Assembly (NCBI RefSeq): GCF_016906305.1
Contig: NZ_JADDOL010000001.1
Coordinates: 248,001-312,000 of the forward strand
Reading direction: 5' to 3'
Source of the DNA: Alloalcanivorax marinus
GTDB taxonomy: Bacteria > Pseudomonadota > Gammaproteobacteria > Pseudomonadales > Alcanivoracaceae
DNA: 64,000 nt
In this document: positions 32,311 through 40,124 of the stretch, one piece after another
How positions within the stretch are numbered: position 1 is the stretch's first letter
How the letters are laid out: every line of letters begins with the position of its first letter
Position numbers and translations under genes: made by a program
The notes under the pieces: generated by a model
Seen by the model: the letters and a program-made list of their open reading frames with translations, nothing else
Told to the model about the DNA's origin: nothing
The model's database searches: none

Positions 32311-33753
32311 TTACTTGAGCATGAATTTATAGATCAGCTTGTGCATGCCACGGCCGTAGGGCGGCAGGATGTGCTTGGTGGCGTTCATCTTGCCCTTCTT
32401 GTACACGCCCTTGGCCTTGGAGAAGGTCAGGAACCCTTCCGGCCCGTGGTAGTGGCCCATGCCCGAGGGACCGATGCCGCCGAACGGAATGTCGTCCACC
32501 CCCACCTGGGTGATGGTGTCGTTCAGGCAGACGCCGCCGGCATGGGTGTGGCGCAGCACGTGCTCGCCGTTGTCGCTGTTCCAGTCGAAGTAGTACAGCG
32601 CCAGCGGTCGCGGCCGGTCGTTCACGTAGTCCAGGGCGTCGTCCAGGGTCTTGTAGGGCACCACCAGCATCAGCGGGCCGAAGATCTCGTCGGCGGCGAT
32701 CTTCATGTCGTCGTTGACGTCCAGCACCAGGGTGTGGGGAATCTTGCGGCTGCCGGTCAGATCCTCGTTGGCCGGGTTGATCTCGACGATGCGCGCGCCC
32801 TTGTCGCGGGCGTCGTCCAGGTAACCGCGCAGGCGCTGGTACTGACGCTCGTTGATGATGCTGGTGTAGTCCGGATTGTCGCGCAGGGTCGGATAGAGCT
32901 GGCTGATCTGCGCGGTCCAGGCGGTGACGAATTCGTCCACCCGGTTTTCCGGGCAGAGAATGTAGTCCGGCGCCACGCAGGTCTGGCCGCTGTTGAGGCA
33001 TTTGCCGAAGGCGATGCGCTCGGCGGCGTCCTTCATCGGAAAGTCCTGACCGATGATGCAGGGGCTCTTGCCGCCCAGTTCCAGGGTCACCGGCGTCAGG
33101 TTCTCGGCGGCGGCGCGCATGATGTGCCGGCCCACCGAGGTGGAGCCGGTGAACAGCAGATGGTCGAAGGCCAGGGACGAGAAAGCCGCGCCCACTTCCA
33201 CCTCGCCATTGATCACCGCCACCTGGTCCTCGTCGAAGGTCTGGCCGATCAGCTCTTCCAGCAGGGCGCCGGTGCGCGGCGTCGATTCGCTCATCTTGAT
33301 CATGACCCGGTTGCCGGCGGCCAGTGCCGACAGCAGCGGGCCGATGGCCAGATACAGCGGGTAGTTCCAGGGCACAATGATGCCCACCACGCCCAGGGGC
33401 TGGTATTCCACCCACACCTTGCCGGGCCACTGGGCGGCGCCCACCTTGCGCTTGGACGGCTTCATCCACTTGCGCAGGTGCTTGGCGTGGTACTTGATGC
33501 CTTCCACGCTGGTGAGCAGCTCCGCCAGCTTGGTTTCGTCGGCGGCGCGGTTGCCGAAGTCGGCGTTGAGCGCGGCGATCCAGGCATCCATGTTGTCCAG
33601 CAACATGGGCTTGAGCCGCTGGATATGCTCGATGCGCTGCTCGGCGGAGGGGAAGGGGTGATGGCGAAAGGCGGTCTTCTGAACGTCGAAAATCCGCTTC
33701 ATGCGTTCGATGTGTGCCTGGCCGGTTTGGAATTCTTTGATTTCGGCGACCAT
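32311..33753 (-). CDS. calB: Coniferyl-aldehyde-dehydrogenase-type aldehyde dehydrogenase
   Basis: An NAD(P)-dependent aldehyde dehydrogenase of 480 residues. The catalytic Glu lies in VTLELGGKSPCIIG and the catalytic Cys in CLNSGQTCVAPDYILC; GVVGIIVPWNYPLYLAIGPL is the cofactor-binding block. A C-terminal hydrophobic segment typical of membrane-attached fatty aldehyde dehydrogenases is not obvious; the end is KLIYKFMLK. The closest named type is coniferyl aldehyde dehydrogenase (CalB, PA0366), but in an alkane-degrading bacterium the real substrate may be a fatty aldehyde. It is first in the leftward ALDH-Tat-GMC operon and divergent from tetR. Confidence 0.9.
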   Translation of the reverse strand: MVAEIKEFQTGQAHIERMKRIFDVQKTAFRHHPFPSAEQRIEHIQRLKPMLLDNMDAWIAALNADFGNRAADETKLAELLTSVEGIKYHAKHLRKWMKPSKRKVGAAQWPGKVWVEYQPLGVVGIIVPWNYPLYLAIGPLLSALAAGNRVMIKMSESTPRTGALLEELIGQTFDEDQVAVINGEVEVGAAFSSLAFDHLLFTGSTSVGRHIMRAAAENLTPVTLELGGKSPCIIGQDFPMKDAAERIAFGKCLNSGQTCVAPDYILCPENRVDEFVTAWTAQISQLYPTLRDNPDYTSIINERQYQRLRGYLDDARDKGARIVEINPANEDLTGSRKIPHTLVLDVNDDMKIAADEIFGPLMLVVPYKTLDDALDYVNDRPRPLALYYFDWNSDNGEHVLRHTHAGGVCLNDTITQVGVDDIPFGGIGPSGMGHYHGPEGFLTFSKAKGVYKKGKMNATKHILPPYGRGMHKLIYKFMLK

Positions 33754-33793
33754 AATGCGCCTCCCTGGACGGTGATGAACCTGCTCCGATCTT

Positions 33794-33812
33794 TAGAGCA
33801 ATTACTCTAGAG
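33794..33812. promoter_or_regulatory. Candidate operator between the aldehyde dehydrogenase and tetR genes
   Basis: TAGAGCAATTACTCTA (33794-33809) is an inverted repeat with TAGAG/CTCTA arms around a near-symmetric centre, and overlaps a second palindrome, CTCTAGAG (33805-33812). It lies midway in the 121-base divergent gap, where a TetR repressor would control both directions. Confidence 0.6.
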
Positions 33813-33874
33813 GTCAAGATACGATGCGTTAAAGCGGTTGTCTCCGCCCCGTTTATCCGCCAGATTGGCCTGTT

Positions 33875-34567
33875 ATGACCGACACCAAGACGCGCATCCT
33901 GGACACCGCCCTGCGCCTGTTCAACCGGCACGGCGAGCGCAACGTCACCACCAACCACATCGCCGGGGAGCTCGGCATCAGCCCGGGCAATCTGTACTAC
34001 CACTATTGCAACAAGACGGCCATCGTGGCCGCCCTGTTCGACCGCTATCAGGCGCATCTGCGCACCCTGCTCACGGTGCCGGCCGGGCCGCTCACCTGGG
34101 AAGACAAGATGCGCTATTTCGAGGGCATCCTGGAATCCATGTGGGAAGGGCGTTTCCTGCACCGGGATCTGGCCCACTTCCTTCATCAGGACCCGGCCCT
34201 GCGCGAGCACTACAAGGCGTTCGTGGAAGACAGCCTGGCCCGCGGCCTGGAAATCTACCGCCGGCTGCGCGACAGCGGTCTGATCGAGGCCGACGACGAA
34301 GAGCTGCGCGCGCTGCTGGTCAACACCTGGGTGCTGGCGGCGTCCTGGTCCGGCTTTACCCATGGGCTGAACCCGGACATCGCCGACGACGAAACCCTGG
34401 ACCGGCGCCTGCTGCGCCAGGGCATTTATCAGATCATCTGCCTGGAAGCGCCGTTCCTGCGCGGCGAGGCCCTGCGGCACCTGGACGCCATGAAGCGCGA
34501 ATACCGTCTTGATGAAACCGCCCTGGACCGGCTGTTCGGCGCCGCCGGTCGGGTGCGCCCGGAGTGA
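33875..34567 (+). CDS. TetR-family transcriptional regulator
   Basis: A regulator of 230 residues. The helix-turn-helix covers about residues 5-55 (TRILDTALRLFNRHGERNVT, TNHIAGELGISPGNLYYHYC), and the ligand-binding part contains DLAHFLHQDPALREHYKAF and LLVNTWVLAASWSGF. It is divergent from the aldehyde dehydrogenase/Tat/GMC operon, as PA0367 is in P. aeruginosa, and probably represses it until an alcohol or aldehyde is present. An inverted repeat in the gap fits as operator. Its stop overlaps the GTG start of the next membrane protein gene as GTGA. Confidence 0.92.
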   Translation: MTDTKTRILDTALRLFNRHGERNVTTNHIAGELGISPGNLYYHYCNKTAIVAALFDRYQAHLRTLLTVPAGPLTWEDKMRYFEGILESMWEGRFLHRDLAHFLHQDPALREHYKAFVEDSLARGLEIYRRLRDSGLIEADDEELRALLVNTWVLAASWSGFTHGLNPDIADDETLDRRLLRQGIYQIICLEAPFLRGEALRHLDAMKREYRLDETALDRLFGAAGRVRPE

Positions 34568-35895
34568 GTGCCGCCGCCGATAAAAGCCCGGTCTGGGTGC
34601 TGCGGTCGCTGTTCGCCTGGGTGGCGCTGGTGGCCGGCGTGCTGCTGCCGTTGCCCGGCGCCGACGCGGTGGCGGCGGTGGCGGTGACCCTCGCCATGCT
34701 GCTGGGCTGGCGGGATCTGCGTCCGGTGGCGCGCATGCTGCTGCTGTTGATGCTGGCGGCGGCGCTGGCCGCCGCGCTGCTGGAACCCCAGGCGCTGGCC
34801 CGCGGCGTGCGCAATATGGCGATCCTGATCGGCCTGATTATTTCGGTGATTCTGCTGTCGGCGGTGCTGAGCCGGTCCCGGGATCTGGCGCGGTTGTCCG
34901 CCAGCCTGTTCGGCGGCCGTTCGCTGACCCGCTACTACAGCCTGACCTTCGGCACCGCCTTTCTGTCGATCCCGCTCAATTTCGGCGCCGTGGGCGTGGT
35001 CGCCGCCCTGGTCGCCGACCGCATCAACGGCCGGGGCCACTCGGCGGGCACCCGCAACGCCGCCCGCGCCACCCTGCGCGGCTTCGCCGCCGCGCCGCTG
35101 TGCTCGCCTTTATCGATCTCGGTGGCGGTGGTGCTGACCTTTCTGCCCGGCCTGCAGGGCTGGCAGCTGATCGGCATGGGCCTGCCGGTGGCGGTGCTGT
35201 TTCTGCTCGCCGGCGCCCTGTTCCGGGAGCCGGAAAACGACGACGCGGCGTCGGTGGAAGCGCGCGACGCCGGGGCCGGACCCTGGCTGCGGTTCACCGC
35301 GCTGATCGGCGTGATCTGCGCCGGCACCCTGGCGCTCAGCGCCGGGGCCGGCCTCAGTTACCCCCGGGCGGTGACCCTGAGCTGTCTGACGGTGGTGGTG
35401 CTGGGGCTGGCCTGGGGGGCCTGGCGCGGTGAGCGCCCCACCCCGCCGTCCCTGGCGCCGGCCTCCAACGAACTGGTCATCGTAGGCGCCTCCGCCTTTC
35501 TCGGCGCCCTGGTCAGCGCCCTGGCGGAGCACCACCTGAGCGCCAGCCTGGCGCTGCCGGGCTGGGGCTACCCGCTGGCGGCGCTGCTGGTGCCCTGGGT
35601 GTTCTATGCCGCCGGCATGATGGGCTTCAATCCGATCCTCACCGGCACCCTGGTGGGCGCCCTGCTCGGCCCGATCTGGCCGCCCCAGGCGATCCAGGCC
35701 CTGGGCCTGTCGATGGTGTGCGGCTGGGCGATGACCGGGGTAGGCACGCCCTATGCCGCCAATGTGCTGCTGCTGGAACGCTTCACCGGCTACCCGGCCT
35801 GGCGCAGCGCGGTACTCTGGAACCGGGCGCTGACCCTGACGGTGATGCTGTCCGGCGGGGTGCTGGCGGCCCTGCTGACACTGTGGCTGGCTTAG
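34564..35895 (+). CDS. Polytopic inner-membrane protein, possible transporter
   Basis: A very hydrophobic protein of 443 residues with about eleven predicted membrane segments. It starts with GTG, which overlaps the tetR stop as GTGA. Polar or glycine motifs inside the membrane region, such as SIPLNFGAVGVVAALVADRI, GFAAAPLCSPLSISVAVV and GMMGFNPILTGTLVGALLGP, with repeat symmetry between the two halves, are reminiscent of the ion-transporter superfamily. I do not recognise a specific family. Its 3' end overlaps the convergent YheT-like gene by four bases. Confidence 0.72.
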   Translation: MSAAADKSPVWVLRSLFAWVALVAGVLLPLPGADAVAAVAVTLAMLLGWRDLRPVARMLLLLMLAAALAAALLEPQALARGVRNMAILIGLIISVILLSAVLSRSRDLARLSASLFGGRSLTRYYSLTFGTAFLSIPLNFGAVGVVAALVADRINGRGHSAGTRNAARATLRGFAAAPLCSPLSISVAVVLTFLPGLQGWQLIGMGLPVAVLFLLAGALFREPENDDAASVEARDAGAGPWLRFTALIGVICAGTLALSAGAGLSYPRAVTLSCLTVVVLGLAWGAWRGERPTPPSLAPASNELVIVGASAFLGALVSALAEHHLSASLALPGWGYPLAALLVPWVFYAAGMMGFNPILTGTLVGALLGPIWPPQAIQALGLSMVCGWAMTGVGTPYAANVLLLERFTGYPAWRSAVLWNRALTLTVMLSGGVLAALLTLWLA

Positions 35896-36902
35896 CCCGG
35901 CGATGGGCCGGCGGCGGAGGCCAGGCCGGCGGCGAAGGTGGTCAGCCGTTTCTCCAGCCAGTACTCCGGATGCCGCGGGCTGCCGGCCACGAACCCCACG
36001 TGCCCGCCCCGCCGGCTCAGTTCCAGGGTGACACCTGGGCCCAGATCGTCGCGGCCGGGCAGTACCGCCGGGGTCATGAAGGGATCGTCCCGGGCCTGGA
36101 TCATCAGCGTGGGCGTGCGAATCGCCTTCAACCGGGGGCCGGCGGAACATTCGGCGTAGTAGTGGGCGGCGTCCCGGAAGCCATACAGGGGCGCGATCAC
36201 CCGGGCGTCGAACTGCCAGAACGAGCGGATACCGGCCAGGTCCAGGGCCGCCAGCCGGCGGGCCTGATCCGGCGCCACCCGTTCCAGATGGCGCCGCTGG
36301 CGGTGCAGGTTGCCGAGCAGCGTGCCGATCAGGTGGCGCCGGTACAGCCGGGACAGGCCCCGGTCCATGCGGTCGGCGCAGATCGCCAGGTCCAGCGGCG
36401 TGCACACCGCCACGGCGGCGCTCAGGGTGCCGTCGTCGCGGCGCGCCAGCCAGTTGAGCAGGCGGCTGCCGCCCAGGGACACGCCGATGGCCAGCAACGG
36501 CCCCCCGGCGTCCTCGGCACGCAGGTGGCGGAACACCGCGTCCAGGTCGTCGGTCTCGCCGGCATGGTAGGTGAGAGCGGTGTCGTTGACGGCGGCGGCG
36601 CCCCGGGAATTGATCGCCACCGAGGCGATGCCCGCCGCCGCCAGCCGCGCCTGGGTGCCGCGGATATAGTGGGAATCGCTGCAGCCGGACAGGCCGTGCA
36701 GCAGCACCACGCGCGGATCGCCGGCCTCGGGTTCCGGGCCGGCCCGGTCCAGCAGCAGATGGTCGCCGTCGGCCAGCCTCAGGGTTTCGCGGCGCCGTGG
36801 CAGGTCCTCGGCACGCCGCCACAGCGGCCCCCACAGGGTCTGCAGGTGCGGCGAGCGCAGCCATGACGGCGCGCGAAACGGCGCCTCGACGATTTCGGCC
36901 AT
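35892..36902 (-). CDS. Alpha/beta hydrolase of the YheT family
   Basis: A hydrolase of 336 residues with the YheT/ABHD signature: APSWLRSPHLQTLWGPLWRR at the N-terminus, oxyanion-hole region VLLHGLSGCSDSHYIRG, nucleophile elbow IGVSLGGSRLLNW (Ser), acid in QARDDPFMTP and catalytic His in RGGHVGFVAG. ABHD1/3-like members act on acyl esters or phospholipids, and YheT itself has no proven substrate. It faces the membrane protein gene with a four-base tail overlap and is divergent from rsmE. Confidence 0.9.
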   Translation of the reverse strand: MAEIVEAPFRAPSWLRSPHLQTLWGPLWRRAEDLPRRRETLRLADGDHLLLDRAGPEPEAGDPRVVLLHGLSGCSDSHYIRGTQARLAAAGIASVAINSRGAAAVNDTALTYHAGETDDLDAVFRHLRAEDAGGPLLAIGVSLGGSRLLNWLARRDDGTLSAAVAVCTPLDLAICADRMDRGLSRLYRRHLIGTLLGNLHRQRRHLERVAPDQARRLAALDLAGIRSFWQFDARVIAPLYGFRDAAHYYAECSAGPRLKAIRTPTLMIQARDDPFMTPAVLPGRDDLGPGVTLELSRRGGHVGFVAGSPRHPEYWLEKRLTTFAAGLASAAGPSPG

Positions 36903-37011
36903 CGACAGGTTTCCTTCCCGGGCAGGATCAGCGAGCGGTTATGGTAGCCTTTAGCGCCGACCGCGTCCGCCTGTCCCGTATAGGGAAGGTCCTGTTTACG
37001 GAAGAGACTCC

Positions 37012-37725
37012 ATGAGCCGCCGCTTTTTTGATGATCAGCCGTTCGCCGCCCAGCAGCCCGTGGCGCTGGGTGCGGGCCCCAGCCACCACATCGCCAAGGT
37101 CCTGCGCATGGGCGTGGGCGAATCGCTGACCCTGTTCAACGGTCAAGGCGGCGAGTGGTCGGCGGTGCTCGAGGAGGTGGGCAAGAAAGCGGTGATCGCC
37201 CGCCCCCTGGCGTTTACCGATGTGGACCGGACCGCGCCGCTGCCGGTGACCCTGGGGCTGCCGCTGATCAAGGGCGACCGCATGGACTTCGCGATCCAGA
37301 AAGCGGTGGAAATGGGCGCCGCCGCCATCCGCGTGCTGAACACCGAGCGCACCGAGGTGCGCCTCAAGGGCGACCGCGAGGACAAGAAATTCGACCACTG
37401 GCGGCAGGTGATCATCAGCGCCTGTGAACAGTGTGGCCTGAACCGGCCGCCGACCCTGGAAGGGCCGCTGCCGCTGAACGACTTTCTGGCCGGCGCCGGC
37501 GGACTGAAGTTGATCGCCCACCCGGGCCGGGAACCGCTGCGCCCGGAGGCGCTGGCCGGCGCCGAGGCGATCACCCTGCTCACCGGCCCGGAAGGCGGCT
37601 TTTCCGACCCGGAGCTGGCGGCGGCCGGCGACGCCGGCTTTCTGCCGTTCGCGCTCGGGGAGCGGGTTTTGCGCGCGGAGACCGCGCCGGTGGCGCTGCT
37701 CGGCGCGCTCTGGGCGTTGCGCTAG
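37012..37725 (+). CDS. rsmE: 16S rRNA (uracil-1498-N3)-methyltransferase
   Basis: A SPOUT-class methyltransferase that modifies U1498 of 16S rRNA. It has 237 residues, the usual length. The N-terminal PUA-like part includes GAGPSHHIAKVLRMGVGESL; the SPOUT knot contains PLIKGDRMDFAIQKAVEMGA and the SAM-binding TGPEGGFSDPELA and FALGERVLRAETAPVALL. It is transcribed alone, ending 10 bases before the convergent gloA stop. Confidence 0.96.
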   Translation: MSRRFFDDQPFAAQQPVALGAGPSHHIAKVLRMGVGESLTLFNGQGGEWSAVLEEVGKKAVIARPLAFTDVDRTAPLPVTLGLPLIKGDRMDFAIQKAVEMGAAAIRVLNTERTEVRLKGDREDKKFDHWRQVIISACEQCGLNRPPTLEGPLPLNDFLAGAGGLKLIAHPGREPLRPEALAGAEAITLLTGPEGGFSDPELAAAGDAGFLPFALGERVLRAETAPVALLGALWALR

Positions 37726-37735
37726 GCGTCGGCCG

Positions 37736-38293
37736 TCAGGCGGACGCGGCGGCTTGGCTCTGCCGCTCCATCATGTCCGCCTGCAGAATCTCGATCCAGT
37801 AACCGTCCGGGTCCTTGATAAAGGCCAGGCCCTTCATGCGGCCGTCGTCCGGTTTCTTCACGAAGGTCACGTCCAGCGATTCGAAGCGCTCGGCGGCGGC
37901 GTACACGTCCGGCACGGTGATGCCGATGTGGCCGAAGCCCTGGGGCTCATCGTTGCCGTTGTGATACTGAAAATCCGCGTCGTCCTCGGTGCCCCAGTTA
38001 TGGGTCAGTTCCAGCATCGCCTGGCGGCCGAAGGTGTAGGTCAGCCGTTTGGCGTCGTCCTCCGGCACCTCGGTGGCCTCGGTGTCGTTCAGGTAGGTCA
38101 GGAAGTAGAGAGTGAACTTCGCTTCCGGAAAATCCAGCTTGCGGATCAGCCGCATGCCCAGCACCCGGGTATAGAAATCCAGGCTCACCGCCGGGTCCTT
38201 GATGCGCAGCATGGTCTGGTTGAACAGGTAGGACTGGGTATCGCGGTCCGGCTTGTCGCACAGGCCGGGGGCGGACTCGAAATGACGGGGCAT
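37736..38293 (-). CDS. gloA: Lactoylglutathione lyase (glyoxalase I)
   Basis: Detoxifies methylglyoxal by converting its glutathione hemithioacetal to S-lactoylglutathione. The protein has 185 residues, the longer form typical of Pseudomonas and eukaryote-like zinc GloA. Motifs are [20 protein letters not shown] with [36 protein letters not shown] and [13 protein letters not shown], which supply the metal ligands (Gln, Glu, His, Glu). ATG 38293 has GAAGGAAG upstream; a TTG at 38320 is less likely. The AT-rich RecG-like gene lies directly upstream. Confidence 0.95.
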   Translation of the reverse strand: MPRHFESAPGLCDKPDRDTQSYLFNQTMLRIKDPAVSLDFYTRVLGMRLIRKLDFPEAKFTLYFLTYLNDTEATEVPEDDAKRLTYTFGRQAMLELTHNWGTEDDADFQYHNGNDEPQGFGHIGITVPDVYAAAERFESLDVTFVKKPDDGRMKGLAFIKDPDGYWIEILQADMMERQSQAAASA

Positions 38294-38364
38294 TGGGGGC
38301 TTCCTTCTTTGGTGGTGCAACGCTTTACATAGGAAAGCCAGCGGCTGGCGATGGGTCTTGCTAA

Positions 38365-38412
38365 CCTTACCTTATACGATGGCCAGAGTGCGCTTGTGAG
38401 CACTTGCTCACA
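38365..38412 (-). promoter_or_regulatory. Candidate gloA promoter with overlapping inverted repeat
   Basis: On the minus strand TATAAG (about 38371-38376) follows a TCACAA -35-like box at a 17-base spacing. The -35 region is part of TGTGAGCA-CT-TGCTCACA (38395-38412), a perfect inverted repeat. It resembles a CRP half-site pair (TGTGA...TCACA) but with eight rather than six central bases, so a different regulator is possible. Confidence 0.45.
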
Positions 38413-38442
38413 TTGTGAAAAATGTTTAGATATCTTCGAAAA

Positions 38443-40086
38443 CTAAGCTTTAGACATTCGCCAAACCTTACCTTCGACCTTTATAAGTCCTTGATATTTA
38501 AGGCTTTGAAGGAGGTTTCGGACCTTGTTGGCTTTTTGTTGTTCGTCTAAGACATCTGGCAGTTTGTCTAGCAAAAGTCGATCAATATCTGCTCGTTTTG
38601 CTTGGCCGAACTTTTCAATATATTCGCAAATCAACCGTCGATAGTGGTTGTCGTCAAAACCGCGGTTACGGATATAGTCCGCCTTGTCCCCGCTTTGTCT
38701 GGCGACTCTTGCGGAAATATGAAGATTTGGCCTTCTGCCTTCAATGAGACCGTGCTGTTTCAGATGCTTGATTTGCTCTGCGCTCAACGTCTTACGCTTT
38801 TGTACACGATCCAGAAGAATAATATCGTTCAGTGGGAGCTCTGGCAGTTCCGCCAGTTTCCGAGCGTAGCTCAGATCAAGCACACGTCCCGTAATGGTTA
38901 CTTGTACCGTGCCTGCCTCAAGTTGGTACTCGGGTAGCGGAAAGAACCGGTTTTTCTGGGTGACGAACATTTTTCTAATACCACTACCAATGGTATCGAT
39001 CATATTCAGATTAACCATGGCCTCGGCAAGAAATCGGTTTCTGTATCGGCTTTCCGGCGCGTCGGATTGTATTACCTTTTCCACAGATCCGGGTATAAAG
39101 CTGCCGGGGTTACTGAAGCACAACCGGCTATCTTCGAATTCGATAACGGTCACTTTACCGCCAAGCGGATAGTCTTGATGGGCAATGGCGTTATTGAGAG
39201 GTTCTCGGATCACAAAAGGATCGTACTGGTCTACCTCTTCAGGGAAAAGGCTACCTTCTGCAATGTACCTGTACTTCAGGTTACGGATTTTCCGGAACAC
39301 CCGATCGGCATTCACTAGCAGAGGGCAGGAAAAATGCTAGTAGTCTTTTTCAATGCCGTCTCGATCTTTCAAGATCCATGTGATGGTGGGAGTGGCCGGA
39401 TTTAAATAATGAGAGGCTTCTTGTTTTCCGAGTAAAAGAATGGCTGTTCGCGTTATCTTTCCTTGAATCGTGATCTTGGCCTTATTGAGAAATGTAGGGT
39501 CGTCCCAAGCATTGATCTGATCTGCCAGCTTGGGGTTCTTGGTAGCGAATTCTCTGCGTGCCAGCAAGATCGCTTCGGGGTCCAAGTCATCCATCATCGC
39601 GCCTTCACAGATCTCGGCGCTCCAGTCATGAATTCTGTCCTGGTTTCTGATTCGCTCTATCTCGTCCAGGGAGAGAGGCCCCAATGAGGCGCCGTCACGG
39701 CCAAAGTAATGGCCTTCCCAGCTGATCGGTATGCCCCGTGGTGCGGCAGGAATCTCCATAAGTAGGACCCTGCCAGAAGGATGGTCAACACAATAAATTT
39801 CGGAAAAGGTGTGACGATTGATAGTCTTGTCCGCGACTTCCTTCTTCAGCGATTGCAAGTCTCTGGGGTTGTATCTGAAGCGAGTGCCCACCACTTGATG
39901 ATCATCCCGTACGCCAAAAATCAGCCAGGCGGAATTCTTGCCTTTCAGGTTTGCTTCATTGCTTAGAGCGGAAAAATATCTCCCGAGTTTCTTGAAATCA
40001 AACGTCTGCCGCGCTTCTTTGAACTCGACAATTTCACTCTCACCATCGCCATCGAGTAGAGCATGGAGTCGTTGCTCGGGGGACAT
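38443..40086 (-). pseudogene. RecG-like/AlbA_2-domain putative ATPase, interrupted by one in-frame TAG
   Basis: From ATG 40086 (AAGGAGGT six bases upstream) the frame encodes 249 residues, stops at TAG 39339-39337, then continues in the same frame to 38443, 548 codons in all. The N-terminal part is an AlbA_2 domain (ESEIVEFKEARQTFDFKKLG, then WLIFGVRDDHQVVGTRF); after the stop comes the HATPase_c_4-like part (YDPFVIREPLNNAIAHQDYP, MVNLNMIDTIGSGIRKMF) and winged helices. Family members read E.DYEHFG..F..N.DR here; this copy has KDY-stop-HFSCPLLVNADR, so the stop replaces an expected Glu (GAG to TAG). Such proteins are often linked to phage defence. Codon use is AT-richer than the neighbours. 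The second half might be re-initiated at GTG 39315, but no ribosome site is seen. Confidence 0.82.
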
Positions 40087-40124
40087 CAATGGACCTCCTT
40101 AATCCGTTTAGTGACGGTGTTCGA

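Noticed and set aside
38395-38412. A CRP/Vfr binding site
   Set aside because: The TGTGA and TCACA halves are eight bases apart, not six, so I list it only as an inverted repeat.
39313-39315. The second half of the RecG-like gene as an independent gene from GTG 39315
   Set aside because: It is in the same frame as the first half, no ribosome site precedes the GTG, and family proteins continue straight through this point with HF...N.DR, so a nonsense mutation explains it better.
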